NCBI RefSeq assembly: GCF_001913155.1
Contig: NZ_CP018760.1
Location: forward strand, 1,550,001-1,614,000
Reading direction: 5' to 3'
DNA length: 64,000 nt
From: Maribacter hydrothermalis
GTDB lineage: Bacteria > Bacteroidota > Bacteroidia > Flavobacteriales > Flavobacteriaceae
Positions 34,576 to 43,338 of this stretch are shown piece by piece (the stretch's first letter is position 1; every line of letters starts with the position of its first letter). Below the pieces are notes generated by a model. That model saw only the letters and a program-made list of their open reading frames with translations. It was not told where the DNA came from and ran no database searches. Position numbers and translations under genes: made by a program.

Positions 34576-34636
34576 ACTGATTTTTACTAATTCTATTCTC
34601 TAATCGAAAGATTTAGTAGTAGTAAAATTGCAAAAC

Positions 34637-35515
34637 TTACAAAGATCGTTTCTTTATCATTCCGCCACGTGTATCATTAATCTTACCCATTACAACAAAC
34701 GCTTTGGGATCTATTTTAGTGATTTCAATATTTAATCGGCGAATTTCTAAGCGTGTAATAACCGTATAAATAACATCGTACTCACTATGGACACCATTTT
34801 TTCCAAATCCGCCTTTAGCCTTATAAATTGTAAGACCACGACCTAATTTATCAATAATCATGAGTCTTATATCTTCACTTGACTCGGATATAATGGTGAC
34901 TCCGGTATATTCTTCAATACCCTCAACTACAAAATCCAATGTTTTGGATGCTGACAGATAGGTTAGCATAGAATATAAAGCGGTCTCCAATGACAGCATG
35001 TACGCCGCTGCAGAAAAAACTAAAATGTTAATCAAAATTATAATATCACCTATTGTGGTGCCTAATTTTCTGCTTAGAAAAATTGCTAAAACCTCAGTAC
35101 CGTCAAGTACACTACCCCCTCTTACCGACAAGCCTATACCAGCTCCTAGGAAGAAACCTCCAAATACAGCAACCAAGAGCTTATCTTGTGTTACCTCCGG
35201 AAAATTTATAGCCGCTAGTACTAAAGCAAGACCTAAAATTGCAAAACCTGTTTTTATGGCAAATATTTTTCCAATTACTTTATATCCTAAAAATATAAAT
35301 GGAATATTTACTGCAATTATCAATAGATATAAGGGAATATCCGCTGTTTCGGCTATTAAAAGGGAAATACCGGTAGCCCCGCCATCAATAAAACTATTAG
35401 GAAGTAGAAAACTTTCTAAACCAAATGCTGCTGCAATAATTCCTGTTATTATAAAAAAGGTGTCCTTTGCCAGTAATTTATAATCCTCTTTTTTATTTAC
35501 TTTAATTTGCTTCAT
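34637..35515 (-). CDS. YitT family membrane protein
   Basis: The 292-residue protein has five or six transmembrane helices in the first ~175 residues, with FLLPNSFIDGGATGISLLI (about 36-54) and GGSVLDGTEVLAIF. The C-terminal soluble DUF2179 domain (about 200-285) has VTIISESSEDIRLMIIDKLGRG and the final VVMGKINDTRGGMIKKR. The function of YitT proteins is unknown. It lies 19 nt downstream of the TolC gene on the same strand, so it could be the last gene of the TetR-ABC-HlyD-TolC operon. Confidence 0.9.
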   Translation of the reverse strand: MKQIKVNKKEDYKLLAKDTFFIITGIIAAAFGLESFLLPNSFIDGGATGISLLIAETADIPLYLLIIAVNIPFIFLGYKVIGKIFAIKTGFAILGLALVLAAINFPEVTQDKLLVAVFGGFFLGAGIGLSVRGGSVLDGTEVLAIFLSRKLGTTIGDIIILINILVFSAAAYMLSLETALYSMLTYLSASKTLDFVVEGIEEYTGVTIISESSEDIRLMIIDKLGRGLTIYKAKGGFGKNGVHSEYDVIYTVITRLEIRRLNIEITKIDPKAFVVMGKINDTRGGMIKKRSL

Positions 35516-35534
35516 TTTTAGCTATTTCCATAAT

Positions 35535-36938
35535 TTACAAATTCTCAGGATTAACGGCTAAACTATTAAACAATTTAGCCTTAGCTGTAAAATACTTATT
35601 CTCCACCTGATTTTGTTTTAATACAGCATCAATCAATTTACTTTCTCTTGAGTTTATTAAAAAAAGTGAACTTTCACCAAAGCTAAACTTACGTTCTTCG
35701 GCAGCTAAAAGTGCCTTATAACTATATACGATATCATCTATTAAAACATTCTGGCTTTCAAAAGACTCCAACTCATTATATATTGCTAAAACTTTATTCT
35801 GTATTTCTACTTCAGCGTTATCCATCTCAAATTCTGCATCCCTTAATTTTAATTTGGCCAATTTTAAATCTCCGCGCTCTTTTCTTAAAAAGAGTGGGAG
35901 TTCAAAATTTAATCCTCCTTTATAATTTTGAGTCTCAAAAGAATCAAAACTATCGGGAGTATCTGTAATGAAATTATATTGTACATCTATTCTTGGTAAT
36001 AGTTTATTGGTTTTTAGGCGCTTATCCACTTCTAAACCATCAATTTTATACCTTAATGATTTAAGCTTTGGATGATTCGCAATAGAAAAACTATCTAACG
36101 GTTTTCCTAAAATTTCCAGTGCTTGGTCTATCTCCACATCCAAGGTAATATCTGGAACAACATTAGGCTGTAGTTCCACTGGAATATTTTCTCCCATCCA
36201 TAAATAATTAGAAAGCGCTAACCTTGCATTTTGTAATATAACTTTAGCTTGTTCCATTTCTAATGCTCTGTTTTGCACAGCAATTTTAGCTTCTACTGTA
36301 TCAATTGCAGCTATTTCACCAGCCATTGCACTACGCCCAACACCCTTTAACCTAACCTTTGCATTACTAAGAAAATCAGTAAATACTTGACTGTTCCGAT
36401 ACGCTTGTAACCAATTGAAATAAGCTAATGAAGCATCGAAAATGATTTGATTTACCAATATATCTCTATCCGCATTGGACTGTTCTCTAAAAAATTTAGC
36501 TTTTTTAACGGTAGCCATACGCTCGTTAATCCAAGACCCACGACCTAAAGAAAGTGAAACCCCAGCGCTATACAAGCCATTTTCTGGGACATTACGTTCT
36601 GCGTTTACATATTCTCCTGAATACTGTTCAAAACTTCCTTTAAACTCAATGCCGTACCATGTAGGTATTTTGAAAGTAGTATTCAGTAGATCGTAATACT
36701 CCGTCCCTTTAAACTCTTTTGTAGCATAGTCTACAGCTACCTTAGGATCAAAACCACCTCTTGCTTTCATTAAATTTGCTTGCCCAACGCTCAATACCAT
36801 CTCAGCTTGTTTAGCAATGGGATGGTACCTTTTTACATACCCCAAATACTCTTTAAAATTCAACTGAACTGAATCGGTACTTTGGGCGTTGACAAAAAAC
36901 CCAAGAAGAAAATAAATTACTACGGTAATATTTCGCAT
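35535..36938 (-). CDS. TolC-family outer-membrane efflux protein
   Basis: The 467-residue protein has a signal peptide (about 1-18, ending in VNA) and two long alpha-helical coiled-coil repeats typical of TolC/OEP (about 20-230 and 245-465). A GVSLSLGRGSW strand segment and the FELPLFLRKERGDLKLAKL helix-strand junction match family features. It would form a trimeric outer-membrane duct docking with the HlyD protein encoded 2 nt upstream. Confidence 0.9.
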   Translation of the reverse strand: MRNITVVIYFLLGFFVNAQSTDSVQLNFKEYLGYVKRYHPIAKQAEMVLSVGQANLMKARGGFDPKVAVDYATKEFKGTEYYDLLNTTFKIPTWYGIEFKGSFEQYSGEYVNAERNVPENGLYSAGVSLSLGRGSWINERMATVKKAKFFREQSNADRDILVNQIIFDASLAYFNWLQAYRNSQVFTDFLSNAKVRLKGVGRSAMAGEIAAIDTVEAKIAVQNRALEMEQAKVILQNARLALSNYLWMGENIPVELQPNVVPDITLDVEIDQALEILGKPLDSFSIANHPKLKSLRYKIDGLEVDKRLKTNKLLPRIDVQYNFITDTPDSFDSFETQNYKGGLNFELPLFLRKERGDLKLAKLKLRDAEFEMDNAEVEIQNKVLAIYNELESFESQNVLIDDIVYSYKALLAAEERKFSFGESSLFLINSRESKLIDAVLKQNQVENKYFTAKAKLFNSLAVNPENL

Positions 36939-36940
36939 TA

Positions 36941-38293
36941 TTATTTCTTTATAGATTTACTTTGAGCTCCTTGGGGCTGATAATAGTTGGGAGGGAAACC
37001 ATTTAATTGCCTCCATAGCTCGTACCAAATTGGCACATCTTCTAATAAAGCAATTGTATTTGCACCAGAACCTACACGCAGTGCGCTAGGCCATGGTTGA
37101 TCCTCTTTATCGGGTGATAATAAAACCCTATATTTTCCATTAGCATTTATAAAAGTCTCAATTGCAACAACCTCACCTGCATATGTCCCATAAGAGACAT
37201 TTGGCCAACCGCTAAATACGATAGCAGGCCAACCATCGAACTGAATTCTTACTTTTTCACCTAAATGAATTAAGGGTAAGTCTATAGGACTAACAAAAGT
37301 TTCTACAGCCATATCATAATCTGCGGGCATAATACCAACTAAAGGAGTCCCTTCTTTAAATGTTTCCCCTATACCGGCAGTAATTACCGTATTGATATAG
37401 CCATTTTGAGGTGCACGAATATAACGAAGCTCATTTCGCATTTGATAATTCGTAAAATCATTTTCTAATTTGCTAACCTGCGCCTCAGAATCAAATTGAT
37501 TAGACATTGCGGTAAACTTATCGCTTTGTGCTTTAGATATTTTATCGGTATAGGAAGCCTGTACGCTATTTATTTCAACTTCGGCATTAATAATTTCATT
37601 TTTAGCTGCCAACAGCTTATTCTCTTGCGAAAGTAATTTAGCTTGTGTTTCTTGAAGTTTTAATCGTTTTTCTTCTACATCTGTAACGGCCTTTAGTCCT
37701 TCGCTTTCTAATTGGGCGGTTCTTTCATATTGGCGCTCAGCAATTTTAATGTTGGTCTTTGCCGCTTCAAAATCAATACTGTCACTTTGTGCCTTTAATT
37801 TAGATTGTAACAATTTGTTTTTTGCCTGTTCCAGCTTTAACCTTCTTTCATTAAAAAGTGCAGCTACTTGATTATCCAAGGACTTTACTTTATCTCCATA
37901 AGACTCAACCGAGGAGCTTTTAGATTTTAATTGTTGACCGGTACGTTCAACCAAATTAGGGTCAAAATATTCAGATTTAATTTCCGATATAAAAAGAATG
38001 GTATCTCCCTTTTCAACATAATCACCTTCTTTTACAAACCATTCTTCTATTCTACCAGGTATTTGGGATTGAATGGTTTGAGGTCTTTGCCCTGGAGTTA
38101 AAGTGGTTAAAAAACCTCTTGAATTTATAGTTTGTGTCCACGGAAGAAACAAAACGATAAAACCAAAAATTGCAAAAGCTAGTAAAAAACGATTAAAATG
38201 CTTGTAATGTCTTTGATGACTGACCTTTTGAACAGATTTAAAACGCTCAATAGACACCTTTTCATTTAGTTTATTGTTAGATATATTAAGCAT
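36941..38293 (-). CDS. HlyD-family periplasmic adaptor
   Basis: The 450-residue protein starts at 38293 (MLNISNNKLNEK); a longer version from 38377 would put 28 residues inside the ABC gene. The start overlaps the ABC stop by eight nt (ATGCTTAA). One transmembrane helix (about residues 48-65) is followed by a lipoyl/barrel-sandwich domain (GRIEEWFVKEGDYVEKGDTILF), a long coiled-coil hairpin (about 140-320) and the second half of the lipoyl domain, with RAPQNGYINTV. Membrane-fusion proteins link an inner-membrane exporter to TolC; here both partners are adjacent. Confidence 0.9.
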   Translation of the reverse strand: MLNISNNKLNEKVSIERFKSVQKVSHQRHYKHFNRFLLAFAIFGFIVLFLPWTQTINSRGFLTTLTPGQRPQTIQSQIPGRIEEWFVKEGDYVEKGDTILFISEIKSEYFDPNLVERTGQQLKSKSSSVESYGDKVKSLDNQVAALFNERRLKLEQAKNKLLQSKLKAQSDSIDFEAAKTNIKIAERQYERTAQLESEGLKAVTDVEEKRLKLQETQAKLLSQENKLLAAKNEIINAEVEINSVQASYTDKISKAQSDKFTAMSNQFDSEAQVSKLENDFTNYQMRNELRYIRAPQNGYINTVITAGIGETFKEGTPLVGIMPADYDMAVETFVSPIDLPLIHLGEKVRIQFDGWPAIVFSGWPNVSYGTYAGEVVAIETFINANGKYRVLLSPDKEDQPWPSALRVGSGANTIALLEDVPIWYELWRQLNGFPPNYYQPQGAQSKSIKK

Positions 38294-39968
38294 CTTTTCC
38301 CGATATTTCGTTAATAATCTTTCCTTTTTCCATAGTAATAATGCGTGAACATTTCTTAATCCATTTATTATTTTCACTTACCACAAGCAAGGCCCAACCA
38401 TTTTCAGGGTCGCTTAAAAAGTTTAAAATTCGGTCAGCTTCTTCTATATTGAACTGGTCTAGGGGGTCTTTTAATATGAGTAGTTTAGGTTTGCGCACTA
38501 TACTTCTAGCAAGAACAATTTTCTTTGAAACTGTATAAGGTATTTGCTTTCCCTCTGGATAAAGAACGGTATTTAATCCATCTGGTTGTCTTTTTACAAA
38601 ATCCGCTAAACCTACCTTATCTAACGCCCAATAAACCTGTTCAAATGTTATTTCTTTATCTCCAAAAGTGATATTATTTAATATGGTACCTTCAAAAGGA
38701 GATTCTTCTGGTAATGACTGCCCTAAATGTGATCGATAATAATTTAGGTTCACTCCCTTTAATGAAACTCCATTTAAATACACTCCACCACTATCTGGCT
38801 CTATAATTCCTGCAATTATTCTTAACAACGTATTTTTACCTGAACCACTATCACCACGAAGCAAAATTGTACATGAGGGAGAAATAGTTAAACTAAGATG
38901 TGAAATTATTTCTCTTTTTTGCTGTGGTACACTATAAACAATATCGCTTAATTCTACCGTAAAAGCCTGGTTCTCTATAAATGGCTTTTCGCCATCTTGT
39001 AGCTCTAATTTTTTATCTACAACTTGTCCCATTTTTTCTAATGAGGTCAGTAAATCATAAAATGTTTCCAGTCCAGTTATTAACTTCTCTACAGAGCTGA
39101 TCACCAATAGAATTATAATTTCTGCAGCTACAAACTGCCCAATATTCATTTCTTGGTTTAACACTAATAATCCGCCAATTAGCAAAAGTCCTGCCGTAAC
39201 CAGAACCTTAAAACCGATCATTTGTATAAATTGTAAAACAATTACCCTAAAATGACTTTCTCTGGCGTTTAGGTACTCTACCACCAAGGTGTCGTTCTTA
39301 TCTAAGGCATGTGATGTTTTGCCAGATAACTTAAAACTTACTATAGAACGGGCAACTTCTTGCAACCAATGGGCCACCTTATACTTGCTTTTAGATTCAT
39401 CTAAGCTTGTATCTAAACCGCGTTGTGCCGTAAACTTAAATACTACATATATTAGTAATAGCAGTAATAAACCATATACAATAAAAAACGGGTGATAGAA
39501 TGAGAGTAGCAACAGCCCAAATATAATCTGCAACAAGGCCGCTGGAAAATCAATCAATACTTTTGATAATGATTTTTGTATTGTCAAGGTATCAAAAAAC
39601 CTATTCGCCAGCTCTGGAGGATAGTAGTTATAAAGTTCACTCATTTTAATTTTAGGAAATCTATATGCAAATTCAAATGAAGATCTTGTGAATATTTTTT
39701 GTTGCACATTCTCAATGATTCTTATTTGCATTAATTGTAAAATACCTACAAAGGCTACGCCTAAAGTCACCAAAACAACAAGTACGATCCACGAAGAACT
39801 TATTTGAGCTCCTTGCATTAAATTAATAATTGCCTGTATGCCCAAAGGAAGCGATAAGTTTACAATACCAGCAAATATAGCGTAGTAGAACACCTGAAAA
39901 ATATCTTTTTTATCGAGTTTTAATAACCCAATAAATCGTTGCCATGCTGTTAAAATATTTTTACTCAT
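38286..39968 (-). CDS. ABC half-transporter with degenerate nucleotide-binding domain
   Basis: The 560 residues comprise a type IV exporter membrane domain (about 1-310, six helices) and a nucleotide-binding domain (about 335-560). Walker A is GDSGSGKNT (372-380), with Asn where Ser/Thr follows the Lys. The signature LSGGQ position reads IPYTVSKK (476-483). Walker B reads LLILKD (496-501), so the Asp is Lys500 and the catalytic Glu is Asp501. The switch His is Glu532, and the Q-loop Gln appears to be Pro420. ATP hydrolysis therefore looks doubtful, though the fold is kept. The gene is coupled to HlyD (8-bp overlap) and TetR (8-bp overlap). I believe related flavobacterial proteins share some of these changes. 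The cargo is unknown. Confidence 0.85.
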   Translation of the reverse strand: MSKNILTAWQRFIGLLKLDKKDIFQVFYYAIFAGIVNLSLPLGIQAIINLMQGAQISSSWIVLVVLVTLGVAFVGILQLMQIRIIENVQQKIFTRSSFEFAYRFPKIKMSELYNYYPPELANRFFDTLTIQKSLSKVLIDFPAALLQIIFGLLLLSFYHPFFIVYGLLLLLLIYVVFKFTAQRGLDTSLDESKSKYKVAHWLQEVARSIVSFKLSGKTSHALDKNDTLVVEYLNARESHFRVIVLQFIQMIGFKVLVTAGLLLIGGLLVLNQEMNIGQFVAAEIIILLVISSVEKLITGLETFYDLLTSLEKMGQVVDKKLELQDGEKPFIENQAFTVELSDIVYSVPQQKREIISHLSLTISPSCTILLRGDSGSGKNTLLRIIAGIIEPDSGGVYLNGVSLKGVNLNYYRSHLGQSLPEESPFEGTILNNITFGDKEITFEQVYWALDKVGLADFVKRQPDGLNTVLYPEGKQIPYTVSKKIVLARSIVRKPKLLILKDPLDQFNIEEADRILNFLSDPENGWALLVVSENNKWIKKCSRIITMEKGKIINEISGKDA

Positions 39969-40647
39969 GAAGGTCTTGATTTAAAGTATTAAAAACCAAA
40001 TGTGTTAAATATTGTGTTGGAGAAACCTGCTCATTACAATCTGTAAGTGAAGGAAAATGCTCCTTTAAAAAATATTGATGAAGTCCGTTCTCCAATATGG
40101 TACTTGCCAAACTAGATGGGTACTGGTAGGTTGTATTCACTTCTTTGATCATATCTCTTAGCCTTCCTATAAGTCTTTTATAGATGACAAAATACCCCTC
40201 TCTATTTTCAGCATCCACCTCTTTAGTTAAATACGATTTAGAATACTCATTAATAACAATTGTATTTAATGCGACTTCATTAATATGAGAAAAGGCAGAG
40301 TCTTCTTTTATTTCCCTGGTCATTATTAAAATGGCCTTTAATAATTTTTCTTTAGAATTTTTAATGCTATTTGTAGCAAATACTAATTGATATTCCATCC
40401 AACCCCAATACCATGAAGTTAAATATATCAACAACTTATGTTTATTTTCAAAGTAACGATAGATGGAACTTTCATTAGACCCTATTTGCAATCCTAACTT
40501 TTTGAATGTAAAGTTTTCAAAACCCATTTCATTAATCATCTGAATACTTGTTTCTATAATTTTCTTTCCCAAATCTGAAGATTCTGGATCTTTCAAATAC
40601 AACTTCTCGTTGATTTTTATTTGTACCCCTTGTAATAGTCTGTCCAT
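39961..40647 (-). CDS. TetR-family transcriptional regulator
   Basis: The 228-residue protein has an N-terminal helix-turn-helix (about 28-75): IIETSIQMINEMGFENFTFKKLGLQIGSNESSIYRYF (split in the middle by the turn), a typical TetR DNA-binding domain. The C-terminal part is all-helical. The stop lies within the ABC gene start (8-bp overlap), making it the first gene of the TetR-ABC-HlyD-TolC-YitT run. A perfect inverted repeat at 40682-40699 sits just upstream of the TATATTTG box (40670-40677), so autoregulation is likely. The effector is unknown. Confidence 0.88.
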   Translation of the reverse strand: MDRLLQGVQIKINEKLYLKDPESSDLGKKIIETSIQMINEMGFENFTFKKLGLQIGSNESSIYRYFENKHKLLIYLTSWYWGWMEYQLVFATNSIKNSKEKLLKAILIMTREIKEDSAFSHINEVALNTIVINEYSKSYLTKEVDAENREGYFVIYKRLIGRLRDMIKEVNTTYQYPSSLASTILENGLHQYFLKEHFPSLTDCNEQVSPTQYLTHLVFNTLNQDLHE

Positions 40648-40669
40648 AACCCCTATTTAAAAATAATTG

Positions 40670-40677
40670 CAAATATA
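40670..40677 (-). promoter_or_regulatory. -7 promoter element of the TetR/ABC operon (TATATTTG on the minus strand)
   Basis: Exact TAnnTTTG match, 23-30 nt before the TetR start; adjacent to the inverted repeat at 40682-40699. Confidence 0.5.
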
Positions 40678-40681
40678 ATAG

Positions 40682-40699
40682 TATTACTATTAAGTAATA
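40682..40699. promoter_or_regulatory. Candidate TetR operator
   Basis: A perfect inverted repeat TATTACT / AGTAATA with a 4-nt spacer lies between the -7 box and the expected -33 position of the TetR promoter. Position and symmetry suit a TetR dimer; another AGTATTAC half-like site is at 40723-40730. Confidence 0.5.
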
Positions 40700-40808
40700 A
40701 TAGTTTAACATTTATTATAGAAAGTATTACATATTTTTATTAGAAAATCATCTCATAATTGATATTACCCTTTTGAATTACAATCATTAAAACCTCATAT
40801 CATTTCAA

Positions 40809-40816
40809 TACTTTTG
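40809..40816 (+). promoter_or_regulatory. -7 promoter element of tag (TACTTTTG)
   Basis: Exact TAnnTTTG match 19 nt before the tag ATG; it overlaps the left arm of the inverted repeat at 40811-40832. Confidence 0.45.
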
Positions 40817-40832
40817 TATGTAAATACAAAAG
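40811..40832. repeat. Perfect inverted repeat overlapping the tag promoter
   Basis: CTTTTGTAT, spacer GTAA, ATACAAAAG: 9-bp perfect arms covering the -7 box and the expected transcription start of tag. It ends 3 nt before the ATG, so it could be an operator or an mRNA hairpin masking the start. Confidence 0.6.
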
Positions 40833-40835
40833 ATT

Positions 40836-41399
40836 ATGGAACCAAATAGATGCGGTTGGTGCAAAGGAGATACACTTTATGAAGCTTACCACGATCAAGA
40901 GTGGGGAGTACCCATAAAAGACGATGACTTACTATTTGAATTTCTTGTTTTAGAAACTTTCCAAGCTGGTTTAAGCTGGATCACCATCTTAAAAAGACGT
41001 GAACATTTTAGAGTTGCATTTGATCATTTCGAATATAAAAAAATTGCCAAATACCCTGAATCCAAAATTCTAGAGCTATTACAAGATGAAGGAATTATTA
41101 GAAATAAATTAAAAGTACGTGCCACGGTAACTAACGCCCAAGCATTCATTAAAATCCAAGAAGAATTTGGCAGTTTCAGTAGTTATATTTGGTCATTTGT
41201 AGATAATGCTCAAGTTAAAAACAACATAACAAATTACAAAGATGCACCTGCAAATACCCCTACTTCTGATGCTATTAGTAAAGATTTAAAAAAGCGAGGA
41301 TTTAAATTTGTTGGCAGCACCATTATGTATGCTTTTATGCAGGCGACAGGTATGGTCAATGATCATGAAGTTAATTGTTTTAGATACTCAGAAGTCTAA
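40836..41399 (+). CDS. tag: DNA-3-methyladenine glycosylase I
   Basis: The 187 residues start MEPNRCGWCKGDTLYEAYHD, the Tag N-terminus with the first zinc-ligand Cys. Family motifs include WGVPIKDD, FLVLETFQAGLSWITILKRR (about 38-57), and the C-terminal zinc-site residues in GMVNDHEVNCFR (His and Cys). It excises 3-methyladenine and related lesions from DNA. The perfect inverted repeat around its promoter hints at regulation. Divergent from the TetR-ABC operon. Confidence 0.95.
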   Translation: MEPNRCGWCKGDTLYEAYHDQEWGVPIKDDDLLFEFLVLETFQAGLSWITILKRREHFRVAFDHFEYKKIAKYPESKILELLQDEGIIRNKLKVRATVTNAQAFIKIQEEFGSFSSYIWSFVDNAQVKNNITNYKDAPANTPTSDAISKDLKKRGFKFVGSTIMYAFMQATGMVNDHEVNCFRYSEV

Positions 41400-41417
41400 T
41401 CAAAACCTATTCTTTTC

Positions 41418-42005
41418 ATGAAAAACATTCAACTGAAAATAACTTTTGCAGCTTTTATACTGTGTTCTCATTTTGGCTACTCTCAATACAAATATGAAAG
41501 GGAGCATCGCATTCTTAAATCACAATTTCCAGCTGAAGCCATTTCTACAATTACTACATATGTACCCACTTTTAAGCGCATTAAGTTTTATAAAGAAACC
41601 GATAGCTTAAAAATTAGTTATGTAGCAAAACTTAAAAAAGACAAGTTGTGGTACGGCATAGAATTTGACAAAGAAAGTACTTTGAAGAATATAGAAATAC
41701 TTATAAAACCCACTGATTTTCCAAATGACACCTATTCTAATATTGTAGAATATTTGAACAATACTTTCTATAAATACAAAATAAAAAAGATGAAACAGCA
41801 ATATCCTTCAAGTATTGACTCATTAGAAAAAATATTTAAAAACGCGTTTCAGAACCTTATTTTATCTACCAATAATTATGAATTGGTAGTGGCCGGACGA
41901 AAGAAAAAAGGCTATCTCGATTATGAAATTTTATTTGATGCCGATGGAAATTTTAAGCAAATTAAAACATCGCTTCCTACAAATTATGACCATGTTTTAT
42001 ATTAA
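41418..42005 (+). CDS. Secreted/periplasmic protein of unknown function
   Basis: The 195-residue protein has a signal peptide (about 1-22, ending in GYS) and no lipobox. The mature part alternates helix and strand, with a Lys/Tyr-rich region (YKYEREHRIL, LKISYVAKLKKDKLWYGI, NIVEYLNN) and two short repeats of the form KKDKLWYGIEFD and KKKGYLDYEILFD. That pattern suggests two copies of a beta-hairpin domain, perhaps PepSY-like, where a small strand-rich unit follows a helix. It starts 18 nt after tag. No function assigned. Confidence 0.65.
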   Translation: MKNIQLKITFAAFILCSHFGYSQYKYEREHRILKSQFPAEAISTITTYVPTFKRIKFYKETDSLKISYVAKLKKDKLWYGIEFDKESTLKNIEILIKPTDFPNDTYSNIVEYLNNTFYKYKIKKMKQQYPSSIDSLEKIFKNAFQNLILSTNNYELVVAGRKKKGYLDYEILFDADGNFKQIKTSLPTNYDHVLY

Positions 42006-42062
42006 GCGGGTCAACCATTTTAATTTGCACACTACAGTATTTTCATTTAAAAAGTAGGTCTA

Positions 42063-42722
42063 TTAACGCGCATTTAAAAGTCTTACAAACTCTTTTCTAG
42101 ATATTTCTTGTGCACCCATACTTGCCAAATGCTCTGTATGTAATTGACAATCTATTATACCATATTCTTTATCCCTTAATTCTTCTGCTAATTTAATAAA
42201 GGCAAATTTAGATGCATTGGACGTTAAACTGAACATACTTTCTCCACAAAAAACATGGCCCAAATCAATACCATACAATCCACCTACTAAATTTTCACCT
42301 TCCCAAACCTCATATGATTTAGCAATACCGCGTTCATATAACTCTAAATAGGCATTTTTCATCTCCTTGGTTATCCAAGTGCCATCCTGACCTTTTCTAG
42401 AAACTGAGGAACAATGCTCTAAAACTTCATTAAAACATGTGTTTTTTGTTAATTTAAATTTATCGTCTCTAATTACTTTTTTCATGCTCTTAGACACCCT
42501 AATCTTATCTGGATACAAGACCATTCTTGGATTAGGACTCCACCATAATATAATCGAATCATTATCGAACCAAGGAAAAATACCTTTTTTATAGGCCAAT
42601 AATAAGCGTTCTGGAGACAAATCACCGCCAACCGCAAGCAGCCCGTCAGAATTTGCAGAATCAACCGGAGGAAAAACTAATTTGTCCGTTAAAAAAAACA
42701 ATTTATGTTGCTCTTTTTCCAC
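42063..42722 (-). CDS. aat: Leucyl/phenylalanyl-tRNA--protein transferase
   Basis: The 219-residue enzyme has the family order FPPVDSANSDGLLAVGGDLS (about 17-36), the KGIFPWFDNDSIILWWSPNPRM region (split around the WF loop) and the catalytic-loop segment YGIDLGHVFCGESMFS. It transfers Leu or Phe from charged tRNA to N-terminal Arg/Lys of proteins, marking them for ClpS/ClpAP degradation. No clpS or clpA is in this window. It lies downstream of DUF3127 on the same strand, with a terminator hairpin between them. Confidence 0.95.
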   Translation of the reverse strand: MEKEQHKLFFLTDKLVFPPVDSANSDGLLAVGGDLSPERLLLAYKKGIFPWFDNDSIILWWSPNPRMVLYPDKIRVSKSMKKVIRDDKFKLTKNTCFNEVLEHCSSVSRKGQDGTWITKEMKNAYLELYERGIAKSYEVWEGENLVGGLYGIDLGHVFCGESMFSLTSNASKFAFIKLAEELRDKEYGIIDCQLHTEHLASMGAQEISRKEFVRLLNAR

Positions 42723-42762
42723 TTTTTATTTTCAAATTAAATAAATGAGTACAAAACAAAAA

Positions 42763-42792
42763 AACCTGTTTAACATTTAAGTCAAACAAGTT
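42763..42792 (-). terminator. Terminator of the DUF3127 gene
   Basis: 12-nt stem with G-T pairs (AACTTGTTTGAC / GTTAAACAGGTT on the minus strand) followed by TTTTTTTG. Confidence 0.7.
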
Positions 42793-42835
42793 TATGTTTA
42801 AAGGCATTTCGCCATATACTATTTATTTTTCGTCA

Positions 42836-43213
42836 TTAAAACGGAAGATCATCATGATCCTCTTCGTTTAAATCATCAGCTGGATCAAATGCCTCCATAG
42901 GTGCCACCGGTGGCATTCCTGATGCTGACGCAGCCTGTGCCGAACCCTCTATTCTCCAACCTTGAATGGAGTTAAAGTACTTTACCTCACCTTGCGGGTT
43001 TGTCCACTCGCGACCTCTAAGATTAATACTAACTTTTACATCTTGCCCAACCTTATAAGAATTCAATAAATCGCACTTATCTTGAACAAACTCTACCATT
43101 ATATGTTGAGGATATTGTTCGTCCGTAGTTACTACTACTTCTCTTTTTCTAAACCCATTTGAACCAAAGGTTTGGGTTTCTCCAATTAATTTTACTTTGC
43201 CTTCTATTTCCAT
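42836..43213 (-). CDS. DUF3127 (single-stranded-DNA-binding-like) protein
   Basis: The 125-residue protein has an OB-fold-like DUF3127 domain (residues 1-90): MEIEGKVKLIGETQTFGS, KREVVVTTDEQYPQHIMVEF and a GQDVKVSINLRGREW strand. The C-terminal 35 residues are Ala/Pro/Met-rich and acidic, ending DDLNEEDHDDLPF, the acidic tip style of SSB proteins that recruits partners. DUF3127 proteins are common in Bacteroidota. A DNA-binding role is inferred from the OB fold and the acidic tail. A TATTTTTG box (43239-43246, minus strand) lies upstream. Confidence 0.85.
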   Translation of the reverse strand: MEIEGKVKLIGETQTFGSNGFRKREVVVTTDEQYPQHIMVEFVQDKCDLLNSYKVGQDVKVSINLRGREWTNPQGEVKYFNSIQGWRIEGSAQAASASGMPPVAPMEAFDPADDLNEEDHDDLPF

Positions 43214-43338
43214 CTTGAATTCTTTTTACAATAAAAATCAAAAATACATAAAATGATGGGTTAATAAAACATGCGCAATGATAACTACACAACAATTATT
43301 TACATTTTGGGTTATCTTTATTGTTAGACAGCTATTGG

